DNA of 15,387 bases, taken from contig NW_004457672.1 in assembly GCF_000313135.1 (NCBI RefSeq), forward strand, positions 6,147 through 21,533, given 5' to 3'. Origin of the DNA: Acanthamoeba castellanii str. Neff. Its lineage: Eukaryota; Discosea; Longamoebia; Acanthamoebidae. The notes below the pieces were generated by a model, which saw only the letters and a program-made list of their open reading frames with translations, ran no database searches and was not told the DNA's origin. Positions within the stretch are counted from its first letter, which is position 1. Every line of letters begins with the position of its first letter. A program made the translations under genes and the position numbers. This document shows positions 1-9,845 of the stretch, piece after piece.

Positions 1-1655
1 GCTGTGGCCGATGTTGCGCTGCGTTGTGTGTTGTGATCAGACCGAGCATTCAAACAACGGTGGTGGTGGGGTAGTGGGGTGGTGGTGGTTCACTGGTGGT
101 GCCGATGTACCTCAGGGTTGAAAGGGTCGGCGATCACCAACGTGTTGCACGACTCGGTGAGGTAGAAGTAGCACCTGACGATCATGTGGAACACAACGCG
201 GGTGAGTTGGGTTCGAACCAAAAGCGAGTGTGGAGTGTCACAGGTGAGACGCACCCGCCATTGTGCAGGGAGATGCCCATCTTGTCAAAGTCGAACTGAA
301 GACCAAAGAAGCGAAGGAAGCCCAGGAGCGCAGCCCCCAGGTTCTCCTCCTCCTTGAGGCCGGGCGCCGAGGCCGATGACGATGCCGGCGGCGGCGACCC
401 CCGACCACCCGTTTCCCTCCGCCTGGCGTACGCACGCGTGTTAGTTGGTTGGGTCGCCCCCCCCCCAACAAACCCCTCTTTTTCGCTATTCGAACCACCT
501 CCTCCCAATCGTACCTTTCCTGCTCTACGCTCACCGTCGGCACCTTGTTGATTCGCAGGAACGCCACAATCATCAGCACCAGACAGTACGACGAAAGCCC
601 TGCAGCCGCGCCAAGCACCAACACAACATATTTTACATGAACAGCGCGCGTGAGTTCCTTTTTACGTCGGTTCGGTTGGTGTGTGTGTGTGGTGTGTGTG
701 TGTGTGGCGGGGGCTGAAAGGCACGGCACCTCCGGTGTAGGTGTTGTTGAGTCCTCGTTCGCTGAGGAACTGCTTGAGCACCAGCGCCAGCGGCGTGAGC
801 GCCGGGAGGGAACGGATGTAACTCCGCACCAGGTGCGACGCAGCTGCGCCAAGCGCGGGGGAGGGGAGAGAACGTTAGTGACGTGACCACAAGCAACTGA
901 CGACTACAGCGTGCCAGGCGCGGCGGGGGCATACCGATGCCACTGTGCTCGAACGTGCTGGCATTGGACCGGAGCAGGGAGGTGGGATTGAAGGGCAGGT
1001 CGGCCAGGCTCTCCGCGGTCGACGCGTGAAGCGGAGACGACGTCGAGGTGGAGTTGGAGAAGCTGAAGGTCACATCCATCAAAATTGTGTGGCCATCGGC
1101 GACGGTCATCAGCTTGATCACAGGGACCTGTAAAGTAACAACCTCTGTTAGTTTAGCCCACTTTGTCGCGCAAACGATGCAGTGTAGGGTCGTAACAGGC
1201 GCGCGCGTGTACCTTGGCCGTGTCGATGAACTGGAGCGAATGCACCCAATCATGCTTGCGCAGCTCCTCGACCAAAATCTGCATGTGCGTCCAGTCTCGT
1301 CGAAGCAGGTTGTCATTGGAGCCCGCGCTGCGTACAACACATGTGCGACGCACGAATAAATTAAGTTATCAGGACAGCCAAAAGCCATGGTGGCAGGAAT
1401 AGGGGTAGCAGTAGTGGTGGTACTTGTTGGTTTCCACGGACTTGTAGCCGCAGAGCAGCGTGCTGGCCGGGGAGAGCAGCACGACGAGGTCCAGGTCGGA
1501 CGAGGGTATGCAGAGGGACGTGGCGTAGGAGCCGTAGCACTCCACCAGCGAGTTGCTCCACAGCTTCGCGACGATGGCGCGTATCTTGGAGATCATCAGC
1601 TCCTGGTAGACCCGTCTGTTGTGTGTGTTGTGTGTGTGTGTGTGTGTGTGTAGCG

Positions 1656-1687
<32 letters not shown>

Positions 1688-4600
1688 CGATGTGTGTGTG
1701 TGTGTAGCGATGCGAGTGTGTGTAGCGATGTGTGAGTGAGCTGAGACCAGCGAACCAAAGCACCAAGCGAGAGAGGGGACTGAGACTGACCTGACGCTGG
1801 TGAGGGAGACGATGTGGTCCACGTAGTCCTCGATTTCCTTGTGCAGGAAGACGACCCGCTCCACGTCTGACAGCGACTGGGTGAGCAGGTGGCTCACGCG
1901 CGAGTACCGCATGGCCTGCTGTTGCACCGATGGGGCTGCGCGCTGCGGGCCGTGCGGTGATGGTCTGTGTGTGCGTGCACGTTGCGGGTGAGATGAGAAA
2001 AGCGAGTGGGGCAACGGGGAGCTGAAGCGTACCTTCCATTGAAGAGCGGTAACGGCGGCACACCCGCGCCCCGCCACTGCTTGGATCGCGCGCCAATACG
2101 CTCCCCCTTGCCCCGTTCTCGCTCCCTGAGTCGAGCGGTCAGTCCGTGTCGGCGACTGTTCGCTGAATGGAGCTCGACGAGCGGGGGGGGGTGCACGTAC
2201 CTCCGTTCGCTCTCCTCTTGAATGATCTGCCAGAGCCGCGGGCGGTTGTAGTTGTAGCCGTACCGATTGACGGTGTGGTAGTTGTTCTCCCCGCTCCCGC
2301 CGTTCTCGCGCATGTAGTGATGCGGGAACTGCTGGTAGGTGTTCCTCCTCTGAGAAATCAGGTGGTCGGCCAGCTGCAGCTCCGGCAGCGACTCGACCAC
2401 CTTCCGCTTCTGGCCCTGCTTGTCCAGCTGAATCAAACTGTCCGTCGTCTTGTAGTGCCGGTAGGGCTGTGGCCGGTGGGTAATTTGTGGGTTGGGCGCG
2501 GCCGCGAGCGGTGTAGTGACCGTTGTAACCTCTTTCGTCGGCGGTTGAGATCGTGCCCTGTGTGTGTGGGTGTGTGTCAGCTCGAATGAACACTGCTCGT
2601 TCTCGCTCGCGGGTGGATGGGCGGTTACCGAGCTCGGGTTCGTCGCTGGATGACGTCGGGCGAGGAGGGCGGAGAGAGCGACGACAGCGGCAATAGGGAG
2701 TTGATCATGGGCGAGGGCGGAGTGGAGTGCGACGAGGGCGAGGGCGGAGACGAGTTGGTCATCCGCCCGGCGTGGATGTTGAGGTTGGTGAACGGCATCG
2801 GGATGGGCCGGATCCTGGCTCGACCCGCCGCGCTCCCGCTCTGCTGCTGCAGCTGGAGCTGGAGCTGCTTGGTCGCCTCGTTGACCAACTGCTCTTCCTC
2901 CTCCGTGGGCGACTCGTCGCCTTCATCGTCGTCGAACTCACCTTCCTCCTCCACCTGCTCGTCCTCCTCCACGTCGTCGTAGATCCGCTCCTTGCCCTTG
3001 CTATCCACAGCAGCGCGCTTCTCCTCATCAGTTCGCTCCTCCTTGCTGCTGATCTGCGGCCATGCCGCCGGTGACGATGACGGCTGCACCACGCCGGCGG
3101 GCTGAGGCGCGCTGCTGGTGCTGGTGGTGACGCTGACGCTTACGCTCACAGCCGGCATACTTCCGCTGCCGCTGCCGCCGCTCTCCTTGCGGTTGACGAC
3201 CTCGCTGTAGGTCATCACCTTATTGGGGTCTTTGGCGACGGCCGAAGAGGAGCCGGTGGTGGCGATTACGGCGGGCTTCGTAGGCGTAGTCGTCGTCTCG
3301 ACCGTTTCCTTCCTCTCGGGTCCCTCGCGCTCCTTCTGTACAGCAAAAACGGGCCTCTCTCGCCCCTTCCCCTTCTCCTCGGTCAGGCCCTTGACGATGG
3401 CCGAGAACGAGGGCGCGCTCCGGTTCAGTATGCCGCTCACCTTCTCGCGGAAGAGCGCGGCCGGCGCGCTCCGCTTGACCTCGTGCGGAAGCGATTTGCT
3501 GGTGCTCTTGCGCGTCGTTCGCACCGCCCCCCGAGAGGTCGGGCTCTCATCGGGCGCGCTGGCGGAAGTCGTCGTCGCTGCGCTGGCGGTCGGCGTGGTG
3601 GGCTTCTTCGCCGGCGAGGCGGCGGACTTGTCCACCTCCTTCCGGCTGCAGCATTCCTGGCTCTTGCTCCGCTTGATGACCGCTTTCCGTCGTCGCCCGC
3701 GGCCTCGACCCTTGCCGCCCTCCTTGTCGGCCTCCACCTCGTTCTCGCTGTGCGTCTCGCTCTCGGCCTCGGCCTCCTCGCTCGTGGCCACCTTCTGTCG
3801 GTTCCTGTTGCGCTTCCGGCGCGAGGACACGACCGTGAACGTCGAGTAGTACTCGTCGTCGCTCTTGATGTCGTAGTAGGTGTCCGAGCTCGACCGCACG
3901 TGGCCGGCGATCACCGCCGCGTTCAAGCTGAGATCGCCCGGCAAGTAGGCAAGCAGAGACTCCCCGGACGAATGCCACGACCCAATCTCGCTCCCTGGAG
4001 AGATATGAGTCAGACAACGGACAAGCACATAGGAGTTTAACTTCTTCTTGGCAGTCAGTCGAGCGGGAATGCAGCTTACCGTGATAGAGCGGCGACGCGA
4101 GGTCTTCGACGGAACCGCTTTCCTCGTCGGTGGAGTAGTAACTCTCTGATGTGTAGCTCAGCTCGTCATCGTCGGTCGTGCAGTAGCTGTTGCTGTTGCT
4201 CGCGTAGCTGCTGCTGACGCCGCTCGAGGGCTGGTGGTCCGGGATGTGCGCCGGGGAGCTGTAGCGTCGCTTCATGACTGTCGTGTCGTCGTTGCCGAGG
4301 CTGGAGCGCAGTGCCACGCGTCGTACGGGTATGAGCTCAGCCGCCTCGGTCACCGCTACCTCCATAACCGCATCAAGGCTCCTTCCGAGCTCGGCCGACT
4401 TGCCCCTGTGCAGCGTGTCGCTGAACTTCAGCGACTTCTTCGGTCCGCCTTCCGCAGTGCCGGCTCCATCGTCCTTCGCCTCGGCTTGACCCTGGCCCAG
4501 CGAAGCACCTTCGCTCTCCGGCGGTCGCTCCGGCCGCTGCAGGATGGCACTTCGCGATCGGCCCTTGGATTTCTTCTTCTTTCGCTTCTTCGGCGTCGCA

Positions 4601-6851
4601 GCGTGGGGGGCACTGTGCCCCAGCGAAGATGATGACGTTGATGAAGAAGACGAAGAAGACGACGAGGATGATGACGAGGACGTTGATGATGAGGAAGAAG
4701 AAGAAGAGGACAGTGAGGATGTCGATGAAGAGGAAGATGATGTCGAAGAGGAACTCGAGGAGATAGCCGATTGGTCAGTAAGTTTGCTCTCCGTGGCCGC
4801 AAGGGACTTCTCATTCTGTCGGCGTGCCAAATAGCCACGTGTGAGTCACACTGTCTTGAGGTGTGGGAAAGCGGGAGAGCGAACCAGGAAGGCCTCAACT
4901 CGATCGAGCAGGTACGACCGTACAAGCGCGGTCGCATATCTCTGCAGAATCATTTGTAAGTAAAAACTGCAAACGTGTGTGAAGAAATGCGCCTGGAGAG
5001 GAAGACGCGTACTTGTACATCCTTGCTCTTCTTGATCCTGTCCTGTTTCTGCTTTTCGGCAGTCTCCCGCTGTCGCTTCTGATTACCTTGATCCGGCTGC
5101 TTCCTCGCTTTGCCACCACCGCCTCCACGGCCCGCCTTGGCGTTGGCCTTGGCGCTGGACTTCTGCTTGTTCTTCGACTTGCGCTTCCGCTTGTCGTTCT
5201 CCTCGCCTAGAATGAGGTCCATGGCTGTCACGTTACGAGCAGTGAGATCGGGCCGTGGAGGCGTCAGCTCAGCCGCATAAGCGACCGTGTGCATTGGTGA
5301 GCTCAACTCGGGTCGTACCAATCTTCTCGGTGTAGCCCGACTGGATGCATCGCCCGATTCGCCGCACGATGAGGTCCAACGGCTCAAAGGCGCGGTGCAT
5401 GGGCGAGAAGTAGACGAACTCGATGAAGTGGGGTTCGTTGGACGGGTCGTTGCGAACCGTGGCGGAGAAGTGGTGGCTGCTGTTCGAGGGGTAGTCGAGG
5501 CAGTCCTGCATCTCCATGGCCTTATCGTCGAGGAAGGTAACGAGCAGGTCGAGCAGCGTCTTGAGTGGCTTCTGGTAGTCGAGCGCCTTGCCCTCCTTGC
5601 GCTTGTCCCCAATCAGCACCTCCTCGACAATGTTGCCCATTTTTCCAACGATGCGATGGCGCTCTATAAAGCACGAACAGCATCCCAGCCAAGTCGATGA
5701 CGTGTGAGAACGAGCCCTTCGAAAACAAAGAGCGCAGAAGCGGGTGAGGAGCCCGAGTACCGTCAGCGGTGAGGCTGTTCCAGAAGCTGATGAGGTGCCG
5801 CTTGGAGTGCAGGCCCTGTGTGTTGGGCGAAAAATTGTACATTCGCTCGCGCGTGCCCTTGCCCTTGCCCAGCGGGCGCGTGGGGTTCTTGCGCGGGTCG
5901 AGATCGTGAGCTTGCCAGTAGCTCCTCCATATGGCCTGTCGAGAGTAAGGCATCAATGCAATCGTTCAGTGTTGTGGTCAGACATGCGGGATTCGGTCCA
6001 TCGTGAGAGCAAGAGAGGCCTCGAGGGTGCATTACCTGCTCCAGCTTGTGAGCGACATAGGTGCCGAGAGTGTAGTAGCCCATGCTTTGGAACCAGGAGG
6101 GTGCGTCCCACACCCACTCACTGGCCTTCTCGTCCCAGGTGACCTTGCACGGGCTCGTGAGGAAGCCACCACGCGTGACCACCTCCATGGTGCCCAGGAA
6201 CCTGAGTGTTCAGCAGAGTTGTGGTGTCAGATAGTGGTGCACACACATTCTCTTCATCTTCTGGGACGCCAGTGAGGCTGGTGTACTTGTCAGTGTCCTT
6301 CAGCAGGTCAGACGCGACCGTGAGTGTATCGCAGTACTCGCGAGTGTCGCACAGCCGGATGGCGTCCTCGAGCTTGTGGTCAACGCGCATCACCCTCTCG
6401 GGATGCCTGTGAAGAAGTCGTGAGGCTCTTCGAGCTTGATGAGGCGGCAGCCGAGACGTACCAGAAGTAATTGTCGAGGTTGGAGAACTTGGTGAAGCAG
6501 AAGTTCTCGCTTGGGGGCAGCATGGGATCGTTGTTACGTGCAAGAGCATTCAATTTACGCAAGGCCGGATCATCAACTGTACGATTGTGCGATGAGGTGA
6601 GATTTCTTGATCGAAATTGAAAAAGAACAATCGACGGAGGTTGGGCAGTAACCTGATAGGAAAAAGCCTTCGCCTTCAGTCGCCTTCTTTTTATACATTT
6701 GCTTGAGCAGGCAGGTGCCCTCGCGATCCTCCCAGAGTAGCACATTGCCTCTCTCTTCAAGCGACAGCTTGCTGAACCATTTCCATATCTCTGTTTTGGG
6801 CTTCTTGATGTGCCCTCCTTTTGCCGCCCCCTTCTTCGTCCCTCGGTTCAT
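1..6851 (-). CDS. Trf4/MEE44-like non-canonical poly(A) polymerase (nucleotidyltransferase), 3' end cut by window
   Basis: Predicted to add untemplated nucleotides to RNA 3' ends, probably in the nucleus (basic NLS-like stretches in the middle). Exons read on the minus strand: 6653-6851, 6462-6576, 6287-6406, 6036-6201, 5761-5935, 5319-5663, 5013-5224, 4080-4815, 2629-3994, 2201-2557, 2033-2125, 1791-1964, 1424-1615, 1213-1327, 935-1127, 730-843, 515-599, 255-422, 111-174 and 1-18. All introns are GT-AG, all phases match, and the exons sum to 5007 nt (1669 codons). Start: ATG at 6851, first in a frame that reads MNRGTKKGAAKGG. Domains: conserved N-terminal region (about 1-390), disordered middle (about 390-1290), catalytic and PAP-associated domains (about 1300 to the edge). 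Catalytic GS and DLD lie near residues 1381-1395 and the third Asp (LMDVTF) near 1473. The least certain junction is 5012-4816, which joins the N-terminal part to the polymerase. If it is wrong there are two genes, the first ending at TGA 4846-4848. No ATG suits a separate polymerase start near 4830. The similarity to plant MEE44 is from memory. Confidence 0.8.
679..706. repeat. (TG)n/(CA)n microsatellite in intron 16 of the nucleotidyltransferase gene
   Basis: A short TG tract with one interruption inside the intron at 600-729. It reads as CACA on the transcribed strand. It makes spurious Thr-His runs in noncoding frames and is not part of the protein. Confidence 0.85.
1620..1734. repeat. 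(TG)n/(CA)n microsatellite in intron 12 of the nucleotidyltransferase gene
   Basis: An interrupted TG dinucleotide tract on the plus strand, about 115 bp, broken by short GCGA/AGCGA spacers. It fills most of the intron at 1616-1790. On the transcribed strand it is CA-rich and ends directly at the acceptor (AACAG at 1616-1620), so it takes the place of a normal pyrimidine tract. Confidence 0.9.
2201..5224 (-). other. Low-complexity linker of the nucleotidyltransferase (exons 7-10)
   Basis: Roughly 890 codons lack predicted globular structure. Exon 7 (5013-5224) is a Lys/Arg/Gln-rich basic segment with KRKRKSKNKQKS. Exon 8 (4080-4815) opens with a polyserine tract of about 45 Ser in 50 residues, then PKKRKKKKSKGRSR, a good NLS candidate, and later a Ser/Tyr/Asp/Glu patch (TTDDDELSYTSESYYSTDEE) that looks like a casein-kinase-type phosphorylation cluster. 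Exon 9 (2629-3994, the largest) alternates basic, Ser/Thr/Ala/Pro and strongly acidic runs, the last with a Gln/Leu patch (KQLQLQLQQQ). Exon 10 carries the pre-catalytic segment ending PRLWQIIQEESERR. Codon third positions are GC-rich as in the neighbouring exons, supporting translation despite the low complexity. Confidence 0.7.
5319..6851 (-). other. Conserved N-terminal region of the nucleotidyltransferase gene (exons 1-6)
   Basis: About 373 residues of globular-looking sequence in six exons. Recognisable blocks are EIWKWFSKLSLEER (near residue 20), DTDKFLGTMEVVTRGGFL (exon 3/4 junction), a W-rich block ending WFQSMGYYTLGTYVAHKLEQ, AIWRSYWQAHDLDP, and RHRIVGKMGNIVEEVLIGDK. Then comes a stretch with YFSPMHRAFEPLDLIVRRIG. 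As I recall, the WF-x-LS-x-ER block and the GYY-x-x-x-x-x-A-x-KLE block have counterparts in the N-terminus of plant MEE44-type nucleotidyltransferases, which is the main reason for joining this region to the polymerase downstream. The biochemical role of this domain is unknown to me. Each splice junction preserves the blocks: for example, exon 3 ends in 'aa' and exon 4 supplies 'g', restoring DTDKFLGTM. Confidence 0.7.
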
Positions 6852-7319
6852 CTCCTCGTTTTTCTATAATAATCGAGAATGAGAGGACGTTCAGGTCGAC
6901 CCGAGTCGAGCGAGGGGGCGGGACGTCAAAGCAAGTGGTGTTTAGTCGCTCTATCGACGAGGAAGGAGGTGGTGGTGGTAGCTGTGATGTCAGCTGAGTT
7001 CTCTCGTTTCTTTGATCATCGATTACAACGTTCTTCTGGCCACAACCCCTTTCCCTTCTTTTCTCTTCTTCCTGCAAATAAATTAAACGGTTACAATTAG
7101 CATGACCAGTACGTGCAGAATAAAAATTGTTGATTCACTCATACACTCTAAGGGTAATACTACTACGGTGGATAGAACAGTGCTGAAGATGACATCTTCA
7201 GCACTGTTCTATCCACCGTCTTCTTCTTCTTCGTCTTCTTCTCCGTCTTCTTTTGCAATCCTTGTGTGTGGTTTCGCCTGCTCGCGTCGTGTCTCCTCTG
7301 TGGCACGGCCGCTGTCACC
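6852..7319. promoter_or_regulatory. Intergenic region: 3' flank of calcineurin A and 5' flank of the nucleotidyltransferase gene
   Basis: About 470 bp between two genes in the same (minus) orientation, with no convincing coding frame. On the transcribed strand the part next to the downstream ATG holds a pyrimidine-rich stretch (CCTCTCATTCTCG) and ATTATTATAG 9-19 nt before the start codon, which could be a 5'-UTR splice acceptor. The middle (about 7075-7140) is AT-rich and may hold the promoter or poly(A) site. A perfect palindrome sits at 7165-7219, next to a (CTT/CGTC)-type imperfect repeat at about 7219-7253. No TATA box or terminator can be assigned with confidence. Confidence 0.5.
7165..7219. 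repeat. Perfect palindrome, 27-bp arms with one-base centre
   Basis: Positions 7165-7191 are the exact reverse complement of 7193-7219, with A7192 at the centre. I checked all 27 pairs base by base. Position 7164 against 7220 (T/C) breaks the symmetry. If transcribed as part of the calcineurin A 3'-UTR or a readthrough RNA, it would fold into an uninterrupted hairpin. The flanks are unrelated, so it is not the end of a longer inverted repeat. Confidence 0.97.
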
Positions 7320-9677
7320 TCACTGGGGAGAGGGCTCGGGCTTGGGCCACGACTCGTTGAACTTGTCGAGGGTCTTGGCCTGATCAAAGTTACCGATCGC
7401 TGCAACGATGACGATGAAGAGGAAGAAGGAATGAAAGAGATCATGGTCAGCTGACGATGACGCGGAAAAGAAGACAAGAACCAACAGCTGGATGGTTACC
7501 TTGCCGGATGGCCTCGGGGCCTTGGGCGAGAAGACCTCTCGGGATCTGCTGGCCAGGGGCGAGGGCCTTGAGCTGCAAGATCGTCTCCTGCTCCGACCTG
7601 TCATGCGTTCAACATGATGATGGAGAGAGGCCTCAAGTAAGCACGCATAACCATCATCATCCCGGTAATAAAAGTTCGCCGGGGTCACCTGAGCGTCTTC
7701 ATCATCGTCAGCATCTTGGACGCGGCAAGGATCTTCCTCCTGATGGTCTCCTTGTGTGCGGCATCCAAGACCACCTCGGGAGCAGCGTCGGTCGGCTTCT
7801 CGGCAAGCCTGGAAGGAGATGGCATAGTGAATCAAGCGGTTGAGATATGAATGAAGTGAATCGTGGATACCTCTTCCTTTCAGCTTCTTCGTCCTCGTCA
7901 TCGTCGACGACCTTGAGCATGGCCAACAAGCTTTCACCGACTGGATGCGATGGACAGATAAGCTACATTGAGGTGAAGGAACGGAAGAGGGAGTGGGAGT
8001 GGGAGAAAGTACCCTTCTCGGCCACGAAGGGGAGCGACCAGGTGAAAACGTTCATAAAGTTGGGCAACCAGTACGGGTGGGGCGAGTGGTTGAACTGGCG
8101 GATGTTCATCACCGTGTTTTCATACCGCATCACAGCACTGTGAAAAATAAACGCAAGATCAATGAAGCCGGAGGCAGAGATCAGTTGCCGTAGCGGTATT
8201 AGGCAAGAGGGAGCGCGAGATATTGTGTGGCTAGTTACCCCTTGTTGCCATAGGCATCGAGGTAGTTGGGCGCCGAGAACAGAGTGATGACAGTCGGGAA
8301 CTGAGTCTCCGGGTGCTTGGCGTGCATCTTGTAACTGCACATCGATACCACTTCATGGTGAGCGACACTGGAGTCCCCAGTCAGGAGGCAAGACAGGCAG
8401 CAGCTTCATACCCATGGTCCTGAGCTTCGTGAGCGCGGATCATACAGAGAAGCCCGTTCCTGTCAAGGAAATCGACGACAGCCTTGAAACTAGTCGTAGT
8501 ACACCCACCAAAATTAGCCCAAGTCCATGCAGATAGCAGTTCGTACAGGCACGTACCCGTAGGAGTAAGAGCACCCACGAGTTTCATTGTACTCAAACTC
8601 GGTGTGATCATGGGGACCATAGGACTCGATGGGGTCAGACCACAGAAGGTCGCTGAGTAGACGGATGATGAGACAGGGCAACAGACGTAAATTGGATATC
8701 AAGAAAGTGAAGCGGGGCGGTGGGGAGGCGTCTACCAGAGGGGACCACTCTGCGGGGGTTCCCTGAAGCGGTCGATAGACTTGACGTCCTCCAGCTGGAT
8801 TGTAAGGAGTCGGGTCGTTAGACGGTCAACAAGGAGAAAAGAACTGGGGTGTGCCCAAGAAGCATACGGTGGTGATGCTGGGCGAAAGACCACCGTGCAC
8901 GCAGAAGAACTGGCCGTTCATGATGGCCGCCAAAGGCAGGGCATCGAAGGAGTCCATGCACAAGTCGTATAGAGCAGTGTCGTACTTGTGCAGGCCTGCG
9001 CACAACGATACGTTTGAGGACGTCTTCATTGAGACTGCGATAGCAGCACAAGGGGCGTACACTCTTCCTTAAAGGTGAAGTAGGCGGTGAGGTGGCGACA
9101 CTCATGGTTGCCGCGAAGCATCCAGAAGGTGTTAGGGTAGTTGATCTTGAGAGCAAACATGTAAAGAAGGACCTCAACCGAGAAGGAGCCTGGAACAGAA
9201 GGGATTAATGCAACGAAGAGGAAAAATTGATGGAGCTGGATCTGATGGGTACCTCGATCGACGTAGTCGCCGAGGAAGAGGTACTGCGTGGTCTTGGGGT
9301 CGCCCCCCACCTCGAACAACTTCATCAAATCGTAGAATTGGCCATGAACGTCACCACACACTGTAGAAAGACCAGCAAATGGTTGGCATTACAATCATCT
9401 TGAAAAGCACTATCGAAGCGGATCTTTCGTGCGCACCTGTAACCGGCTGGGGTACGTCAAGAAGGTTGGGTTCCTTCTTGAAGACCTGCGTGGCGGTGGA
9501 AACCAAGCGAGCAGCATCAGCTTTCGACAATCGGCCCTCGCCCACGAGATGGGTCTTCAGCTTCTCGAGATCGATCGGGCCATCCTCGGGCCAAAAGTCT
9601 TCCAGATACCCACCCACCGGCGGAGGAACGTCCTTCACCACCCGTTCCTTGGTGTCGTGCTTGGGCTTCAGATCCAT
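7320..9677 (-). CDS. cnaA: Calcineurin A (Ser/Thr protein phosphatase 2B catalytic subunit)
   Basis: Ca2+/calmodulin-dependent protein phosphatase, active with calcineurin B in the cytosol. Exons on the minus strand: 9437-9677, 9253-9360, 9061-9189, 8868-8995, 8736-8794, 8652 to 8557, 8489 to 8412, 8334 to 8239, 8137 to 8013, 7940 to 7871, 7808 to 7689, 7597 to 7500 and 7399 to 7320. All phases match; 1428 nt give 475 aa plus TGA. Metal-binding motifs are GDVHG (83-87), GDYVDRG (111-117) and RGNHE (142-146). [20 protein letters not shown] and the calcineurin-specific SAPNYLD also follow. NIR (about 323-325) marks the PxIxIT docking strand. [11 protein letters not shown] (343-353) is the calcineurin B-binding helix. 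[19 protein letters not shown] (399-417) matches the calmodulin-binding segment, then [20 protein letters not shown], and [15 protein letters not shown] (454-468) is the autoinhibitory segment. The start is the ATG of [12 protein letters not shown]; the N-terminus lacks long extensions. The autoinhibitory core is diverged at its last residues. Confidence 0.97.
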
Positions 9678-9845
9678 CGTCTCAATCGCTTGCGTGTGGA
9701 TGGGCGGCTACAAAAAAAGATCTTAGGCACCGCAAACACGCCCGCATAGACCAGGAAATTTCCCGGCAGCTAAATATTAATCCTCGAATCGCATCATGTT
9801 GATGATCCGCGGTAACCGGTCCGGGCAAGGGACAGACAGCCCACA
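9678..9845. promoter_or_regulatory. Compact 168-bp gap: 3' end of the Nudix gene and promoter/5'-UTR of calcineurin A
   Basis: Both genes are read leftward, so the gap must hold the poly(A) signal of one and the promoter of the other. On the transcribed strand there is an AT-rich patch (GATTAATATTTAGC, near 9769-9782) and, closer to the calcineurin ATG, a T-run followed by GTAG (about 9708-9719). No canonical AATAAA or TATA box is visible, so only the position is certain. Confidence 0.5.

Larger units (their letters stand above)
1..1964 (-). other. Nucleotidyltransferase and PAP-associated domains (exons 12-20)
   Basis: Nine small exons assemble a Trf4/Cid1-like core. Exon 12 ends HKEIEDYVDHIVSLTSVR, the helix before the palm. 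Exon 13 carries GSYATSLCIPSSDLDLVV, the GS motif and first two catalytic aspartates. Exon 15 carries VPVIKLMTVADGHTILMDVTF with the third aspartate. Exons 16-17 read ASHLVRSYIRSLPALTPLAL, VLKQFLSERGLNNTYTGG and LSSYCLVLMIVAFLRINK, the helical central domain. Exon 18 has NLGAALLGFLRFFGLQFDF with FDKMGISLHNGG, the PAP-associated segment. Exon 19 ends with IADPFNPE and the last six codons in the window read RNIGHS, fitting the family's DP-x-NP-x-x-NIG block. The C-terminal tail lies outside the window. All catalytic residues visible are intact. Confidence 0.92.

Noticed and set aside
61..100. G-rich stretch as a G-quadruplex
   Set aside because: Only two runs of four G are present; the others are GG, and the region is an intron of the minus-strand gene. 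Too weak to call.
3223..4040. Long plus-strand frames opposite exon 9 of the nucleotidyltransferase gene
   Set aside because: The high GC content keeps antisense frames open; the minus frame joins in phase to exons on both sides.
4544..4834. Plus-strand acidic (Asp/Glu) protein
   Set aside because: It mirrors the polyserine exon of the nucleotidyltransferase gene; no motif or neighbouring exon supports it.
4365..4848. Separate polymerase gene starting at the internal ATG near 4365 or at a TTG near 4830
   Set aside because: The open frame extends upstream through a serine-rich exon to a good in-phase acceptor, and the N-terminal domain fits the MEE44-type architecture. Kept as an alternative with the intron-7 caveat.
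7102..7477. Short serine-rich frames on both strands around the palindrome
   Set aside because: They arise from the palindrome (same peptide from each arm) and the adjacent CTT/TCT repeat; no similarity or splice support.
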